Below, one piece after another: positions 1-10,678 of a stretch of 64,000 bases of DNA. Numbering within the stretch: position 1 is the first letter of the stretch; each line of letters starts with the position of its first letter. The position numbers were made by a program, and so were the translations under genes. The stretch covers positions 17,698,542-17,762,541 of the forward strand of contig OY821791.1 in NCBI GenBank assembly GCA_963682175.1. The letters run 5' to 3'. The notes below the pieces were generated by a model. That model was given only the letters and a program-made list of their open reading frames with translations. It was not told where the DNA came from and made no database searches. This DNA is from Triglochin maritima (Eukaryota > Streptophyta > Magnoliopsida > Alismatales > Juncaginaceae).

Positions 1-555
1 AACTGAAAGAGCTTGACCTCTCAAGAGTTTGGGAAATAAGGGGCAACGGAAGAAGAGTTTCTCCCATTGCGGTACTGAAGTTATGATCATCAATCCAAAC
101 TCTCCAACCAACAGGCTGGTGGGTCGGAACGAGGTCAACAACCTCGTCTGGCATGTCCGACTCACCAGGCGAACAAAAAATGGGTTTCTTACCCAAGGTA
201 TCCTCCAAGGAACTCCTAATACCCTCATTAGCAATGTAGTTGTTTGATGTTCCATCATTTCCAAGATGATCAGGAACAATAGTGAGAGGCAAACTTTCAT
301 CAGGTTGTTTGAAATTGAGGGTACTAGGGAGCTCTTGCTCCACCAGAGGTCAGTCCTTAAGGGTACAACATGAAGATCATGTGGCTCAAGGGCCACGGGA
401 CAAAAAGATAAGGCGCGATCCTGTGCTGACTCATAAGGAAATTGGTCCATGTTTTTCTCAATTGGAATTGAATCCTCCACCAAGTGATCGTGAATTGAAA
501 CCCCAAGTCCCTCAGACTGACTAGGAGTTTGACTTTGAAAGACTGTGCTTTGAAT
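1..555 (-). pseudogene. E3 gag C-terminal remnant
   Basis: This stretch matches 36347-36930 of E1, where a longer minus-strand frame (36392-36829) is still open and contains PIGWRVWVDDYNF. E2 has a related tail (PIGWRVLFDEQLNP, near 43690) at the end of its Gag-protease frame, so this is the C-terminal end of that polyprotein. In E3 the frame is interrupted several times. It continues beyond the left edge of the window. Confidence 0.5.
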
Positions 556-1197
556 TTATGGATGTGGTGGTGGTTCGATATCAAAAGATGAATCCTCATG
601 TTGACAAGAAAAGTTACTCTCCTCACGTTCACATAATTGCTGTGTCATTTGACTCAGTTGCAGTGCCATATTTTGTATGGACTGTTGAGTGGTTTCCATG
701 AACGTAAGGAAAGTTTGTTTCAAGGAATCAGGTATGCGGTCAACTATAAGGTCCAAGTCAGAGCTTGGGAAATTTTGGGGTTGGGTGTTGATGGGATGAG
801 AATGAGTCCAATGATTTGAAGTGGGGTGTTGGTAGAATTCTGGGTATTTGGGAGGAGGATACTGGGGTGAAAATGAAGTATAAGAATTTGGATATGAATT
901 TTCTCCCCATGAATCCATCCCTCTCGGGTTGTACGTGGACGCGTAATGGTCATATTGAGCATTTTGGGAAAACGTATGCTCATACTCAGGCTCTGAAGGA
1001 ACTTAAGGGCATTCTCCGAAAACATGACCACTCAACCCACAAGAGTCGCACGACACGGCTACTGGAGCCACCGGTGCACTCATGTTGTCTACCGCATGCA
1101 TGAAAGTGGCCAAAGATTGTTGTAATGTCTCAGTTTGTTGACCAACATATGATCCGACATAACTAGATTGTGGTCTAGCAGTCGGTGACTCTCTCAT
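556..1197 (-). pseudogene. Degenerate gag remnant of E3 with zinc knuckle
   Basis: Two overlapping minus-strand reading frames form the remnant. The upstream one (1003-1197) ends in an intact CCHC knuckle, CDSCGLSGHVFGEC, the nucleic-acid-binding motif of retrotransposon Gag. The downstream frame (556-918) encodes a Ser/Pro/Gln-rich tail containing LDLIVDRIPDSLKQTF, which is also found in E1 (38517-38765). A frame change between them and the lack of the main Gag domain show it is not functional as it stands. Expected role of the family: virus-like particle assembly in the cytoplasm. Confidence 0.65.
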
Positions 1198-2298
1198 GTT
1201 ACCCTAATATGAAGATTGCTCAGTCACACAATTAAGATTGTCTCAACCATACGGGGTGTTAGTCTGAGCCACCCCAGGTTGCATGGGTCCAGAATACCAG
1301 GAAGAATTGTCCTGGTCCCAACAATGATATGGATGGTCGCCCATGTAACCATCCATCTCAACAAAAAAAAACTCTCGAGTCGACCACTCTCACCACCACG
1401 AGGCTAAGCACGCAAAAAGTGCTTGACTCGACCCTAAAACGCTAACAGAGAGTGTAAAAGGGAGGAGACTAGAACGTAGAAGTAGGTGAGAAGAAGATGA
1501 CTCAGAGGAGAAGGGAAGAATCCCTAAAGCCAGCGTGGGTAAAGGGTGAAGGTAGAAGCCTAACTAGCAAGCACGGCTCAAACAATGTACGGCAATGGGT
1601 CCTTAGGCTAGACGACGCCTAACTTCGAGGTCACTAGCCTCGACACGCCTCACCTCCCTACAATGAAGACCACAATGCCCAGCAAGTGATACCAGATCTG
1701 GAGATCCAGTACCTCCTACTATCGACAAGGTAGGCAACGCTGATCAAGCCATGACGGTCTCAACTAGATTGCTCTCCTAGTGCGTCCGAAATCCGAGGGC
1801 CAATGTCTACTTGCTTTTAGTTAAGGCTTGATTAAGAGTGATTTTTGGGGCGAAGGAAAGGTGATGAAATCCCCCACCTTATCTTTTACGGGACAACCCC
1901 TCCTTAGTAGCGTTTTGATCCTAAATCTAGCAATCAACGCTCCAATCAAACGCTCAACTCGCTCTTGTCCTGATGCAATTCCTACTAACTAATGCATGGG
2001 CATACAAGATGCATGAATGAGTGTAGTAAATGCGTACCTCACGCCAGCGCTCAACAACTGAAAATAAAGCTAAAAGAAAAGACAACTACGTGCCTAAGTG
2101 AAGTACATGATGCGTGACCTAAACAAGTAAGAATGTCTAGTCTTTTGCTTTGTATTTTAAGGCCAAGCTGATTAATGGGGGAGTGAATAATGATCTGGGA
2201 GCAAACTATAAGTCACAGCATGCCAAATTGTGCTCCCAGACAACTAATTTGAAGCAAACATCTACCAGAAGAAACTGAGAGCCAGAAAAGCTCACCAG

Positions 2299-2335
2299 GC
2301 CGCCAATTGGCGGTCCTACACCGCTGATTGGCGCT
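2299..2335. promoter_or_regulatory. Palindrome doublet, 21-bp spacing, E3 leader
   Basis: Two 16-mers, GCCGCCAATTGGCGGT (2299) and ACCGCTGATTGGCGCT (2320), start exactly 21 bp apart. Each is a near-perfect palindrome. The same paired arrangement recurs in the leaders of Y, E0, E1 and E2 and in several LTRs. Function unknown. Confidence 0.6.
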
Positions 2336-2471
2336 CCCTGTTGAAGATTTTGTGCTCCAACTCGTCCAATAGCCTCCCCTTGATCCAAAGGTTCCCTGAA
2401 ACAAACAAAAACTAAAAACAAAAAATTAAAACCACTCGAATCGTCCAAACCAAAGTCTGGACAGAGCACCT

Positions 2472-2488
2472 CCCCGACAACGATGCCA
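2472..2488 (-). other. Primer-binding site of E3 (tRNA-Asp type)
   Basis: On the minus strand this reads TGGCATCGTTGTCGGGG, which differs at a few positions from the complement of the plant tRNA-Asp 3' end (TGGCGCCGTTGCCGGGG). It lies 6 nt inside the LTR, as expected. The mismatches suggest decay. Confidence 0.8.
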
Positions 2489-3520
2489 AAAACTTGATTG
2501 ATTCAATTAATATTAAACCGCAAGTGCACGGCCGCATTGAAGCGGTGGCAAATACGGGTGGATCCACTGGGAGGTGTGTCGACTATTGCTTTGTTTGAAG
2601 GCGAGTGGTAAAGAAAGGAGAGAAAGGTTGCTTACACTAAACTACACTAAGATGCAAAAGGAAATGGAAGATAAGCAATAAAACTAAACACCATAGTGGG
2701 TAGACAAATAATGTGAATATAAAGATGTGTGTGTTGTGTGTTCAATTATGCTCCTCACAACATGTAGTGCATGAAATCATAAAACCAAATCCAGTTTTGC
2801 CTCCACATGAAATAATATAAAACTATATCATTAAAACATACAAGACAATAGTTGGAATGAAGCTAAATGAACTCATGTATAAAGACTAGACCCTACTATG
2901 CCTCCACATGAATTAAGATAAGACTATATCATTAAAACATACAAGACAGTAACCAAGGTAAAGGCAACAAAAGTACATACACTACAAATTGTGTTTCCAT
3001 TATTAATTCCATCCATATCCTCACCTTATCATTCCCCATAAAATAGGTCCACTAATCTAAGCATAAGCTAAGCTTCATTCAAGAGCATTAGCATATCAAA
3101 GATAAGAGTGAAATCCCATTAGATGGTTATGGAAATCATATAAGGCTCAAGGGATTAAGATAACACACACCTAATACACTACATGATCATATCACATATT
3201 TCTCCACCCCCCAAATGGGGATGAAACTACTCACTACTCATTACACTAACTACATTAACAAAATGAAACATTATACTGAAAGGAAATTAAACTAAGCAAG
3301 AAAGGAATATTAAGAAAGCTAATTGAAAGGAACATAAACTAAAGTAACATGCAAGAATTAAAAGACAAGATTAAAAGAAACTAAGAACAATTATTTTATT
3401 AACAATGACTCACATTGAAGGTAGCATTCTTCTCCACCTTGAGTTTTGCTTCAAGGCTTACTCCTTAGTAGAGAGAATGCCACCAAGCAATGAGTAGTTT
3501 ACAATAGAAGGTGAAGAGTT

Positions 3521-3530
3521 CTATTTATAG
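3521..3530 (-). promoter_or_regulatory. TATA box of the E-type LTR
   Basis: CTATAAATAG on the minus strand. Equivalent sites are conserved in the other E-type LTRs, for example 23611-23620. Confidence 0.65.
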
Positions 3531-3650
3531 CCATAGAAAAAGGTAATCCGGGACAATCCCCCGATGTGGGACTAAACAAATACCAAAAATAGACTAAACA
3601 TCCACTAATACACGTGCTCCTGAAATCTTAGCGGACCCGGGAAAACCCGG

Positions 3651-3687
3651 ACCGCCAATTTGCGGTCCCAGACCGCAAATTGGCGGT
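3651..3687. promoter_or_regulatory. Perfect 16-bp inverted repeat (palindrome doublet) upstream of the LTR TATA box
   Basis: Arm 1 is ACCGCCAATTTGCGGT (3651-3666) and arm 2 is its exact reverse complement ACCGCAAATTGGCGGT (3672-3687), with a 5-bp spacer CCCAG. Each arm is itself nearly palindromic. Arm starts are 21 bp apart, about two helical turns. Confidence 0.75.
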
Positions 3688-3908
3688 CTACTGGATCTGG
3701 ATCGTGCTCGTTTTCATTCTGGGCTTTTCTTGATGCATTTGTTTGTCTTGGATGCATCTACTTCGCTTGTTGGAGCTCCGACCCGAATCGAATTGCCAAA
3801 ATAATGCCCACGATGGTGTGGAGTTTTCTGTTTTGCTCTTTGGTCCTTCGGTATTACGTTCAAGTCCTTCTCCCTTGCATCTTAGTCCACGAGTGTCTCA
3901 ACTCAGTT

Positions 3909-5551
3909 ACCGAATGAGAGCTTCATGAGACCATTTCTACAATTAATTAAGGCATTGGAGGTTACCAGAAATAGTGTACCCAAAATCAAAGGAATTTGAG
4001 AGTGGGTGTTCGCAACAGGGTTGGTATCAAGGATGAAAAAACTACTGGAAAATTAAAATCTCCAACTTTGATGAGCACGTCCTCAATAATCACTTTTGGG
4101 ACACGATTGGATCAATCCTCCAATTGGAGGGTGATCTTAGTTGGTTTCAATTCTCCCAAGTTCAACCGTTGATAAACAGAAAATGGGAGGACGTTGACCG
4201 CTGATCCTAAATAAAGAAATACATTACTCATGCTAGTGTCCCATATCCGACACTGAATAGTAGGACACCCAGGGTCCTTGTACTTTGTGTATGTGGGATT
4301 GGACAAAAGTGAGCTCACACTCGTAGTTAAGAATGCTTTCTTAGGAACATTGGTCTTCCTATTTGTTGCGCCGAGATCCTTCAACACTTTGGCATATTGA
4401 GGTAATTGTTGGATGACATCCAACAAGGGGATCTTAACCTTCACTTGCTTAAAGACCTCTAATATCTTATCCATTGTGTCACCCTGCGTTTTGGTTAACC
4501 TACTAGGATAGGGACTTTTTGGCAGGTTAGTTTTCTACGATGCCTGAGAAGGAGGCGTTGATGTATTACCCTCACCATCAGCCTCTTCTTCACCATCATT
4601 CCCACTGAGGGGCTGCACAAATGGTGGTGGTGGCAAGGAAATGTGATTGTCAACCTGCTTTCCATTCCTTAAGGTTACAACGACATTAACATGGTGAACA
4701 AGTTTCTCCACATGGTTCAGTTGCCACCCCCACGTACCGAACTCTCATTTTATAAGTGTGGTTGTCGGTACATGCAGGAATTAGCCTCAGGCTGGCTAGG
4801 CAGAGTCCCTCGCTCTCTCTCATGTACAGACTGAGCAAATTGACCCATCTGAAGCTCAAGATATTTGATGATCTGCTGATTCGAAGTGAGAACCTAACTT
4901 GTGGATGACTTAAAGTTTTCATTGAATTCTCAAGTCCACGAGTCAAGTTCTCAAGCGAATTGAACCGGGTTTCCATGTTGTTAGAATTTGGGAAACCCGG
5001 TGGGTTGGTGATCTGGGCTTGGGGTGGCTTAAAAGATTGTGGATGCATGGGAGGTTGGTGTGGCATGTTAGGAGGTCTAGAGAAGTTTGAAGGACCACCC
5101 TGGACATTATTTTGGTTACATGAAAAGTTAGGGTGGTTCCTCCATCTAGGATTATATGATGATGAGTATGGGTCATTCCTGGATCTATCATAGATGGCAT
5201 TGACATGTTCCATCCCAGGAGGAATGGATGCACACTCGCCTCCCACATGACCTATCCAACCATATGAATGACAAGGAACCGGACCAGATGCAGACACATG
5301 AGACACACCTTGTTGGTTTTGGAACTCAATCGAATCCATACGACGCATTAAGGCCACCATGCGTGCCTCGGTGGCCGTAGTGGTATCGACAACAAATGCG
5401 GCACCCGATCTAGTCGAGTTTACGTTTGCAATCCTCGCTCCTATTCTAGATGATGGTGGTGGTTCCCGCACACTCTCCCACGGCATGATTTTCTCAGCGA
5501 GGTCTTGTAGGAAATCCCAAGCCTCCCTTTCATCCTTTTCTAAGAACTCTC
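3909..5551 (-). pseudogene. Protease-gag fragment of element Y, left piece
   Basis: Minus-strand frames 4686-5551 (Gag C-terminal half with the knuckle CHSYGWIGHVGGEC, in which the second Cys is replaced by Tyr) and 4112-4474 (linker and start of the aspartic protease) match the intact protein of N and the E2 copy. The protease active-site segment reads FLYLGSAVN where the intact N protein has LLDLGTSVN, so the catalytic Asp is Tyr. Further frame breaks occur at about 4500-4690 and before 4112. The upstream part of gag lies at 13006-13264 and 14640-15124, beyond two later insertions. Confidence 0.8.
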
Positions 5552-6044
5552 TCATGCATTGCATACTTTGCATCATATGTCTTTCATTTAGATTACTTTT
5601 ATATCAATAAATGCTACTAAGGTATGTGTTTAGTCTTATTTACAGAATACAGGGACCTGAATGCAAATTACCCACATTCCGAGCAGAAATGCGTGCAATA
5701 GACTCATTTCTATCATAAAGACCAAGTTCAAGCTTATCGGGTTTTAAATGGAAATGTATCCAAGCATAAAAGCATTCAAGACCTAATCGCAAAAAGAACA
5801 AGGACTTGAGCACAAAAGTAGCCAGGGACTTAATTGCAAAAAGTCAAGGACCTAATTGCAAATCACGAGTAGCTTTTATTATTATGGAGAAAATCTAAAG
5901 AAAAATCAATGTGAATCTCCATATATATAAAGGAATTAATCCGGAGCTCAAAAGAATGGAAAGAATCAATCCAGACGCGCAAAGGAGGATCAAATCATAC
6001 CATAAACACACAGGAAAAATCTTGATCGAATCCGAGCCAAAAAG

Positions 6045-6092
6045 GTGGCGATTCAGCCGCACCTCATGTACAAATTGCGGCGATTTAGCCGC
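6045..6092. promoter_or_regulatory. Palindrome doublet, 32-bp spacing, 5' LTR of N
   Basis: GTGGCGATTCAGCCGC (6045) and GCGGCGATTTAGCCGC (6077) start 32 bp apart, about three helical turns, and end 88 bp upstream of the TATA box. The 3' LTR copy (12263 and 12295) has the same spacing and a better first palindrome. Confidence 0.6.
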
Positions 6093-6180
6093 ACAAAAGT
6101 CGATCCGTGTGCTCAAATTTTTACCAATGTTGTATTGACGCGTGTACGTTCCATTTATATATTGGGATCCCTTGTATCGG

Positions 6181-6190
6181 CTATAAATAG
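6181..6190 (+). promoter_or_regulatory. TATA box of the N LTR
   Basis: CTATAAATAG, within GGCTATAAATAGCC. The same sequence is present at 12399-12408 in the 3' LTR. Confidence 0.7.
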
Positions 6191-6788
6191 CCCCGAGAAC
6201 GATGGTAGAAGGGTCCTTGGCCTTAGACCTAGTTTTTAGTTGTTTTTATTTTCAGTTTTGTACTCTTCACTTTAGTAATAAAATTCTGTTTTTTATTTCT
6301 TGTTTTTACTTTTCTTTTGTAATGTCTCTAGGACCCCTTCTTCCTCCCTCTATGAGTTTCTAACTCCTTCCAAAGGGTGGAGGTGACGGATTTAGGGTGA
6401 AGAGAAGATGAATGAATGTTATTATTTTAATTTCGTGTTAGTATATTTTGATTACTTGAGTTTATGTTAAATCATTTATCATGTAATGCTTTATAACTAA
6501 TATGATTTATTATAAGTTTCTGAATTCTCTAATCTAAACCCTAAATCTAAACCTCCACCCAACGGAATTCACTTCTTTGTTCTTGTTTTAGTTTTAATTG
6601 TTCTTGTTTCTTGCTTTAGATAATTAAAAATCAAAAATCTCATAACCAACTTATTTCTTCTCTTCTTCTTTCCCCAATCGAAATCACACTAATAACATGA
6701 TCTCTCCCTCCTTGTGTTCGACCCGTATTTGCCACGTCTTCATTAACGTCGTGCACTTGCGGTATAAATTTAATTCTCATCAAGTTTT

Positions 6789-6805
6789 TGGCGCCGTTGC
6801 CGGGG
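6789..6805 (+). other. Primer-binding site of N (tRNA-Asp)
   Basis: TGGCGCCGTTGCCGGGG is a perfect complement of the plant tRNA-Asp 3' end, 9 nt after the LTR. This primer is used by Athila-type Ty3/Gypsy elements. Confidence 0.92.
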
Positions 6806-8245
6806 AGGCGACGCAGATTTTGTTTTTTTTGTTGATTTCGATTCTGTTCTGTTTATCTTGTGCGCGATCTAACTATTTGGATTTGTGTTTCAGGAGACAA
6901 CAGAGTGCACGGCGAAATCCGAGCACGATCTGAGCTAAACGAGCGGCGAAATCGCCGCACCTATAGAACAACCTGCGGCGGAATCGCCGCACACTTGGAG
7001 CTTCTGGGCTTCAAACTTTTCTGGGACGCACATCATCGCTGGGTGGACGCGCAGAGCATCTGAAATTTCGAGAGCGGGGGGTGAACCCGACTGAGCATTG
7101 CATAAGGTAACCTTTGTTGCTTCTTTTCCTCGTAATTTCTATTTGCAGAAAATTTCTTTTTCGTAGAACTGCATGTGTAGGGCAAAAATTACATAAATTG
7201 CAATAATTCAACTCTGACCTAAAAATTGGCAAAACTAGAAGAACTTAGTGCATGCATCATATAATGTTTTGTTTGCATTATTCTTGCTAAATTCTTGCAA
7301 ATTAATTCTTGTTGAAGAGTGCTGGAGGCAAGGTACGTATCGCGGTTTTTATCGAATGCATTTAAGCATATAATCTAGTTTGCATACAACCTTGAAATTG
7401 CCCCCTCTAAAGACCATTGTTTGACTATCTTTGCTAAATCTAAGTTAAACTATCCTAAGGGCAACTCCGTAGGCAAAGATACGGTGGGGATTTCATCACC
7501 CTTCCGTGGCCCACAAATCACAAACCTAAAGTGTCACCCAAGCCTTGAATTAAAATCAACTAGACATTGACCCCTAAGGACTCGGACTCATTTAAGGAGA
7601 AGAATTGGTTTGACTTGCTATGACCTGAAGCCGATTGAATTTAATTTGGTGTCTAGAAAGTGTTTTTGTGTTGACGTAAGTCTTCCAAGCGAAGTGGTTG
7701 TCTAATTGGCACCGACTCTGTCGGAAGCGCCCCCACTAGCTATACACGGCCTGGCCAAGTTTGTTTGATTAGTGAGGGAGGTGAATCAAGCAAATCAATT
7801 CGACTCAACCAGTTAGGAGTCGTCTAGATCTAAGCAACACTAGGTCTAGGATTGTTTGAACCGTGCTTTCTTCGGAATTTTCTGACCAACCCTCTTTCTA
7901 TCTTTAGAGTTAGGTTTCCCTTCTCATCCGAGTCTTCTTTCTCTTCTCACCTAAATTCTCTAGATTAGGATTCCTTTCTCATATTTCCCCATTCTGTTGT
8001 TTGTTTCCCTTTTGAAAAAAACAAATAAAATAAAATAAAAAATAAACGAAAATATAAAAAAATTATAATTAATTCTTGAAATTAAATTTGGAATTTAAAT
8101 TCCGAATTTGAATTCAAAAATTGATTCAACCCGGTGCACTCAGATTTGGATTCGGGACTTGAGTAATCGACTCTCATGAGTTCATCTAGATTCCAGTCTG
8201 GAACTTAGCCCCAATCCACCTGTTGCACCACCTCACCCGGATCCA
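6806..8245 (+). other. Noncoding leader of N
   Basis: About 1.4 kb between primer site and Gag start without a convincing ORF. It holds a second palindrome doublet (6943-6990), a conserved stretch with counterparts in the E-type leaders (for example the region ending in a run like TGGGGATTTCATCACCC near 7490) and an A-rich tract at 8015-8100. Long leaders are usual in Athila-like elements and may hold the packaging signal. Confidence 0.7.
6943..6990. promoter_or_regulatory. Palindrome doublet, 32-bp spacing, N leader
   Basis: GCGGCGAAATCGCCGC (6943-6958) and GCGGCGGAATCGCCGC (6975-6990) start 32 bp apart. It is the same type of doublet as in the N LTR, but in the transcribed leader. Confidence 0.65.
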
Positions 8246-10678
8246 ATGGGTGAGAACGTAGTGGACCCGCCTGTTGCACAACATATAACTCTGAGGGATC
8301 GATGTTATCCAGCGATGGCTGCTCAGCCATCGTGCATCGTTATGCCCACCATACCGGGTCGCGACTTCGAACTTAAGGCACCGTACATGAGTATGTTGCC
8401 TAAGTTCACCTCTAGGGAAGACCCATATCTCTTCCTTAGAGAATTTGAGGAAATCTGCTCTCTTATGCAATACCAGCATATCCCTGAGGAGGCAGTGCGT
8501 CTGAAATTCGTGCCTCTAACACTGAAGGACGACGCTAAGAAATGGCTATATAGTCTAGCCGAAAGATCCATTAGAAGTTGGGCTGAGTTTGTTCAAGTTT
8601 TCCTAAAAAAATATTTCCCCAACCATAAGACTATGAGGATTAGAAATGAAATTGTTGCATTCGTTCAGTCTGAGAGCGAGCCGTTCTATTCCTATCTAGA
8701 AAGATTCAAAAGTGTTCTGACCCAATGCCCTCATCATGGAATTCCAAGATGGCAATTATGCCAAATTATTTATGAGGGATTGACACCAACATCTAGGGTT
8801 ATGGTAGAATCCGTAAGCCAAGGGAACTTTATGTCGAAAAATGAAAATGATGCCTGGACTTTTCTTGAGGAATTAGTTGAAAACAGTATGCAATGGGACA
8901 ATGCTAGAACACCGCTTAACCCAAGTATTGGATCTAGAATAGCAAGCCAACCCAAACCAGGTGTCTTAGCTGTAGATGTCAACATAGCGTCTGAAGCAAA
9001 ACTAGCTACCCTTATGCGCAGAATGGAAAGTTTAGAGCTACGAACCCAAAACCGAGTGACTCAAGCCTCGTCTATCCCTTGCTCTAGATGTGGTCAAACA
9101 GGTCATGTAATGGAGGATTGTGCGGAATGGGACCAAGTTAATGCCATGTATAACCATGCTAGAAATGACACATACGCATCAACCTATAACTCGGGTTGGC
9201 GTAATAATTCCAATTTCTCATCAAACCAACATGGTCAACCTCCTAGACAACAACCAAACCCGTATAATCAAAATAATACATCATCTGGATTTAGTAACAA
9301 TAACGATCATGAGGTTAGGTTGACAAGCTTGGAAAATTTGATGAAAACCTTTATACAAACAACCAACCAGACCTTCCAAAGGCTTGAGACACAAGTCAGC
9401 CAACTAGCACAAATAGTAGGTGAAAGAGAAAAGGGTCGGCTTCCAAGTCAACCTGAGGTGAACCCTAGATCTAATAATTCATATCAATCCTATCAAGCAC
9501 CTTCAGGAAATAACAACCCTAGACTGGTTCAAATGGTTAATGAGGAAGGACCGTTCCAACAAATAAATGCAGTAGTATCATTACGGTCCGGAAGACAAGT
9601 TGATAACAATGTGGTAAATCCTAGAGTGTCCAATCAATCTAGCCATCAAGCACCCACATATGACCTGACCATTGAACCTGACGTCCAATCTGAAACGCCC
9701 AACCCACCTACTCAACCTGAACCCATAGCTCAACCTGAACCTGAGCGAGTCTATGTTCCTAAAGCTCCATTCCCTAATAGACTCAAAAAGAACTCAAGTG
9801 CACAAATAGAGAAAATCTTGGAAGTATTTAAGCAAGTTAAGGTGAACATTACACTCTTAGACATGATTCAACAAATACCAGCTTATGCTAAATTCTTAAA
9901 AGATTTGTGCACTAAAAAGAGAAAAACGAACGTACAAAAGAAGGCATTCTTAACTGCAAACATAAGTTCTATATTGTCCAACACATCTCCTATAAAATAT
10001 AAGGATCCTGGGTGTCCCACAATTTCATGTTCAATAGGAGATACTTTTATCAACAAAGCCCTTCTAGACCTTGGTACTAGTGTTAACCTACTCCCGTACT
10101 CTGTCTATGAGCAAATGAACCTTGGTCCACTAAAACCCTCTAAGACAACCATTCAATTTGCTGATTGTTCTATTAAGAAACCAAGAGGTATAGTAGAGGA
10201 TGTTTTGATCAAGGTTGGTGACTTCATTTACCCAGTGGATTTTGTCGTACTAGATACCGCACCTGTTGTAAATCCTAACCGACAAATCCCTGTAATTCTA
10301 GGCAGACCCTTTTTAGCCACTTCGGAAGCATTGATAAACTGTCGAAATGGGCTCATGCAATTATCTTTTGGGAACTTAAAAGCTGAATTTAATATCTTTC
10401 ATATTGATAGTGAGCCAGAAATAATATGCAATCAAAGTGACGTTGTGATGAAATCACGTATCTATAAGATTTCTGAATCAGCACAAAATCAAAAAGGAAG
10501 TAAGAAAAAGGGGAAGAATTCATCTACTCACCCACCATCACTCGAGCAAATAAGAGAACATATTTATGTGAGGGGTGTGGAATCTGTGACTCAGGACTCT
10601 CATTGCAACATGGGGAACAATTCAACTGGATACATGCACCAATATGGTGTCATTCAATCCAGTTCTGACTATGGTTGA
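8246..10678 (+). CDS. Gag-protease polyprotein of N (810 aa, intact)
   Basis: One open frame of 810 codons. Residues about 60-200 form the retrotransposon Gag (capsid) domain: FVPLTLKDDAKKWLYSL, then WAEFVQVFLKKYFP and ESEPFYSYLERFKSVLTQCP. Near 280-295 is a CCHC knuckle, CSRCGQTGHVMEDC. A Gln/Asn/Pro-rich linker follows. An aspartic protease lies at about 575-720, with active site LLDLGTSVNLLP, the flap-side segment IPVILGRPFLATSEALIN and a C-terminal LSFGNLKAEF. The product should form cytoplasmic particles and cleave itself. The first ATG of the frame is taken as the start; related N-termini (LRDRCYP motif about 20 residues in) are seen in E2 and Y. The frame stops after the protease with no pol, and there is no overlapping frame downstream. 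The open frame and the retained catalytic Asp suggest recent selection or recent transposition. Confidence 0.92.
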   Translation: MGENVVDPPVAQHITLRDRCYPAMAAQPSCIVMPTIPGRDFELKAPYMSMLPKFTSREDPYLFLREFEEICSLMQYQHIPEEAVRLKFVPLTLKDDAKKWLYSLAERSIRSWAEFVQVFLKKYFPNHKTMRIRNEIVAFVQSESEPFYSYLERFKSVLTQCPHHGIPRWQLCQIIYEGLTPTSRVMVESVSQGNFMSKNENDAWTFLEELVENSMQWDNARTPLNPSIGSRIASQPKPGVLAVDVNIASEAKLATLMRRMESLELRTQNRVTQASSIPCSRCGQTGHVMEDCAEWDQVNAMYNHARNDTYASTYNSGWRNNSNFSSNQHGQPPRQQPNPYNQNNTSSGFSNNNDHEVRLTSLENLMKTFIQTTNQTFQRLETQVSQLAQIVGEREKGRLPSQPEVNPRSNNSYQSYQAPSGNNNPRLVQMVNEEGPFQQINAVVSLRSGRQVDNNVVNPRVSNQSSHQAPTYDLTIEPDVQSETPNPPTQPEPIAQPEPERVYVPKAPFPNRLKKNSSAQIEKILEVFKQVKVNITLLDMIQQIPAYAKFLKDLCTKKRKTNVQKKAFLTANISSILSNTSPIKYKDPGCPTISCSIGDTFINKALLDLGTSVNLLPYSVYEQMNLGPLKPSKTTIQFADCSIKKPRGIVEDVLIKVGDFIYPVDFVVLDTAPVVNPNRQIPVILGRPFLATSEALINCRNGLMQLSFGNLKAEFNIFHIDSEPEIICNQSDVVMKSRIYKISESAQNQKGSKKKGKNSSTHPPSLEQIREHIYVRGVESVTQDSHCNMGNNSTGYMHQYGVIQSSSDYG

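Larger units (their letters stand above)
1..3908 (-). mobile_element. Athila-like LTR retrotransposon E3, 5' part (internal region plus 5' LTR)
   Basis: Read on the minus strand, the order is truncated 5' LTR (2495-3908), primer-binding site (2472-2488), noncoding leader (about 1200-2471) and degenerate gag remnants (1-1197). The region matches E1 (36347-40364) over its whole internal length, so E3 and E1 are copies of one subfamily. The leader has no credible ORF. The 3' half lies left of the window. At about 3908 the LTR breaks off and is joined to the protease-gag region of element Y. No reverse transcriptase or integrase is visible, and E1 shows that this subfamily also lacks protease. 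Family assignment rests on the tRNA-Asp-type primer site and on Gag similarity to element N. Confidence 0.8.
2495..3908 (-). repeat. 5' LTR of E3, truncated at its U3 end
   Basis: The LTR begins (+ coordinates) TGATTGATTC next to the primer site and contains the family hallmarks CCGCAAGTGCACGG (U5 end) and a TATA box on the minus strand (CTATAAATAG, 3521-3530). A perfect 16-bp inverted repeat lies 121 bp upstream of the TATA box. The outer end, which in complete copies reads ATGATGTCAATCA, is missing. Sequence similarity to LTRs stops near 3908 within a GTTACC that is shared with the start of the adjoining Gag-protease DNA, suggesting an illegitimate junction. Confidence 0.85.
5552..6779 (+). 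repeat. 5' LTR of N
   Basis: The LTR starts TCATGCATTG (TGATGCATTG in the 3' copy, so the terminal TG has mutated here) and ends TTAATTCTCA. Inside are a palindrome pair (6045-6060 and 6077-6092), a TATA box (6181-6190) and a possible poly(A) signal AATAAA (6277-6282), which suggests the order U3-R-U5. Confidence 0.93.

Noticed and set aside
4960..5193. Plus-strand Trp/Gly-rich frame
   Set aside because: Antisense of the Y gag gene.
6789..6805. Possible tRNA-Asp gene
   Set aside because: Only the 17-nt complement of the tRNA 3' end is present; it is a primer-binding site.
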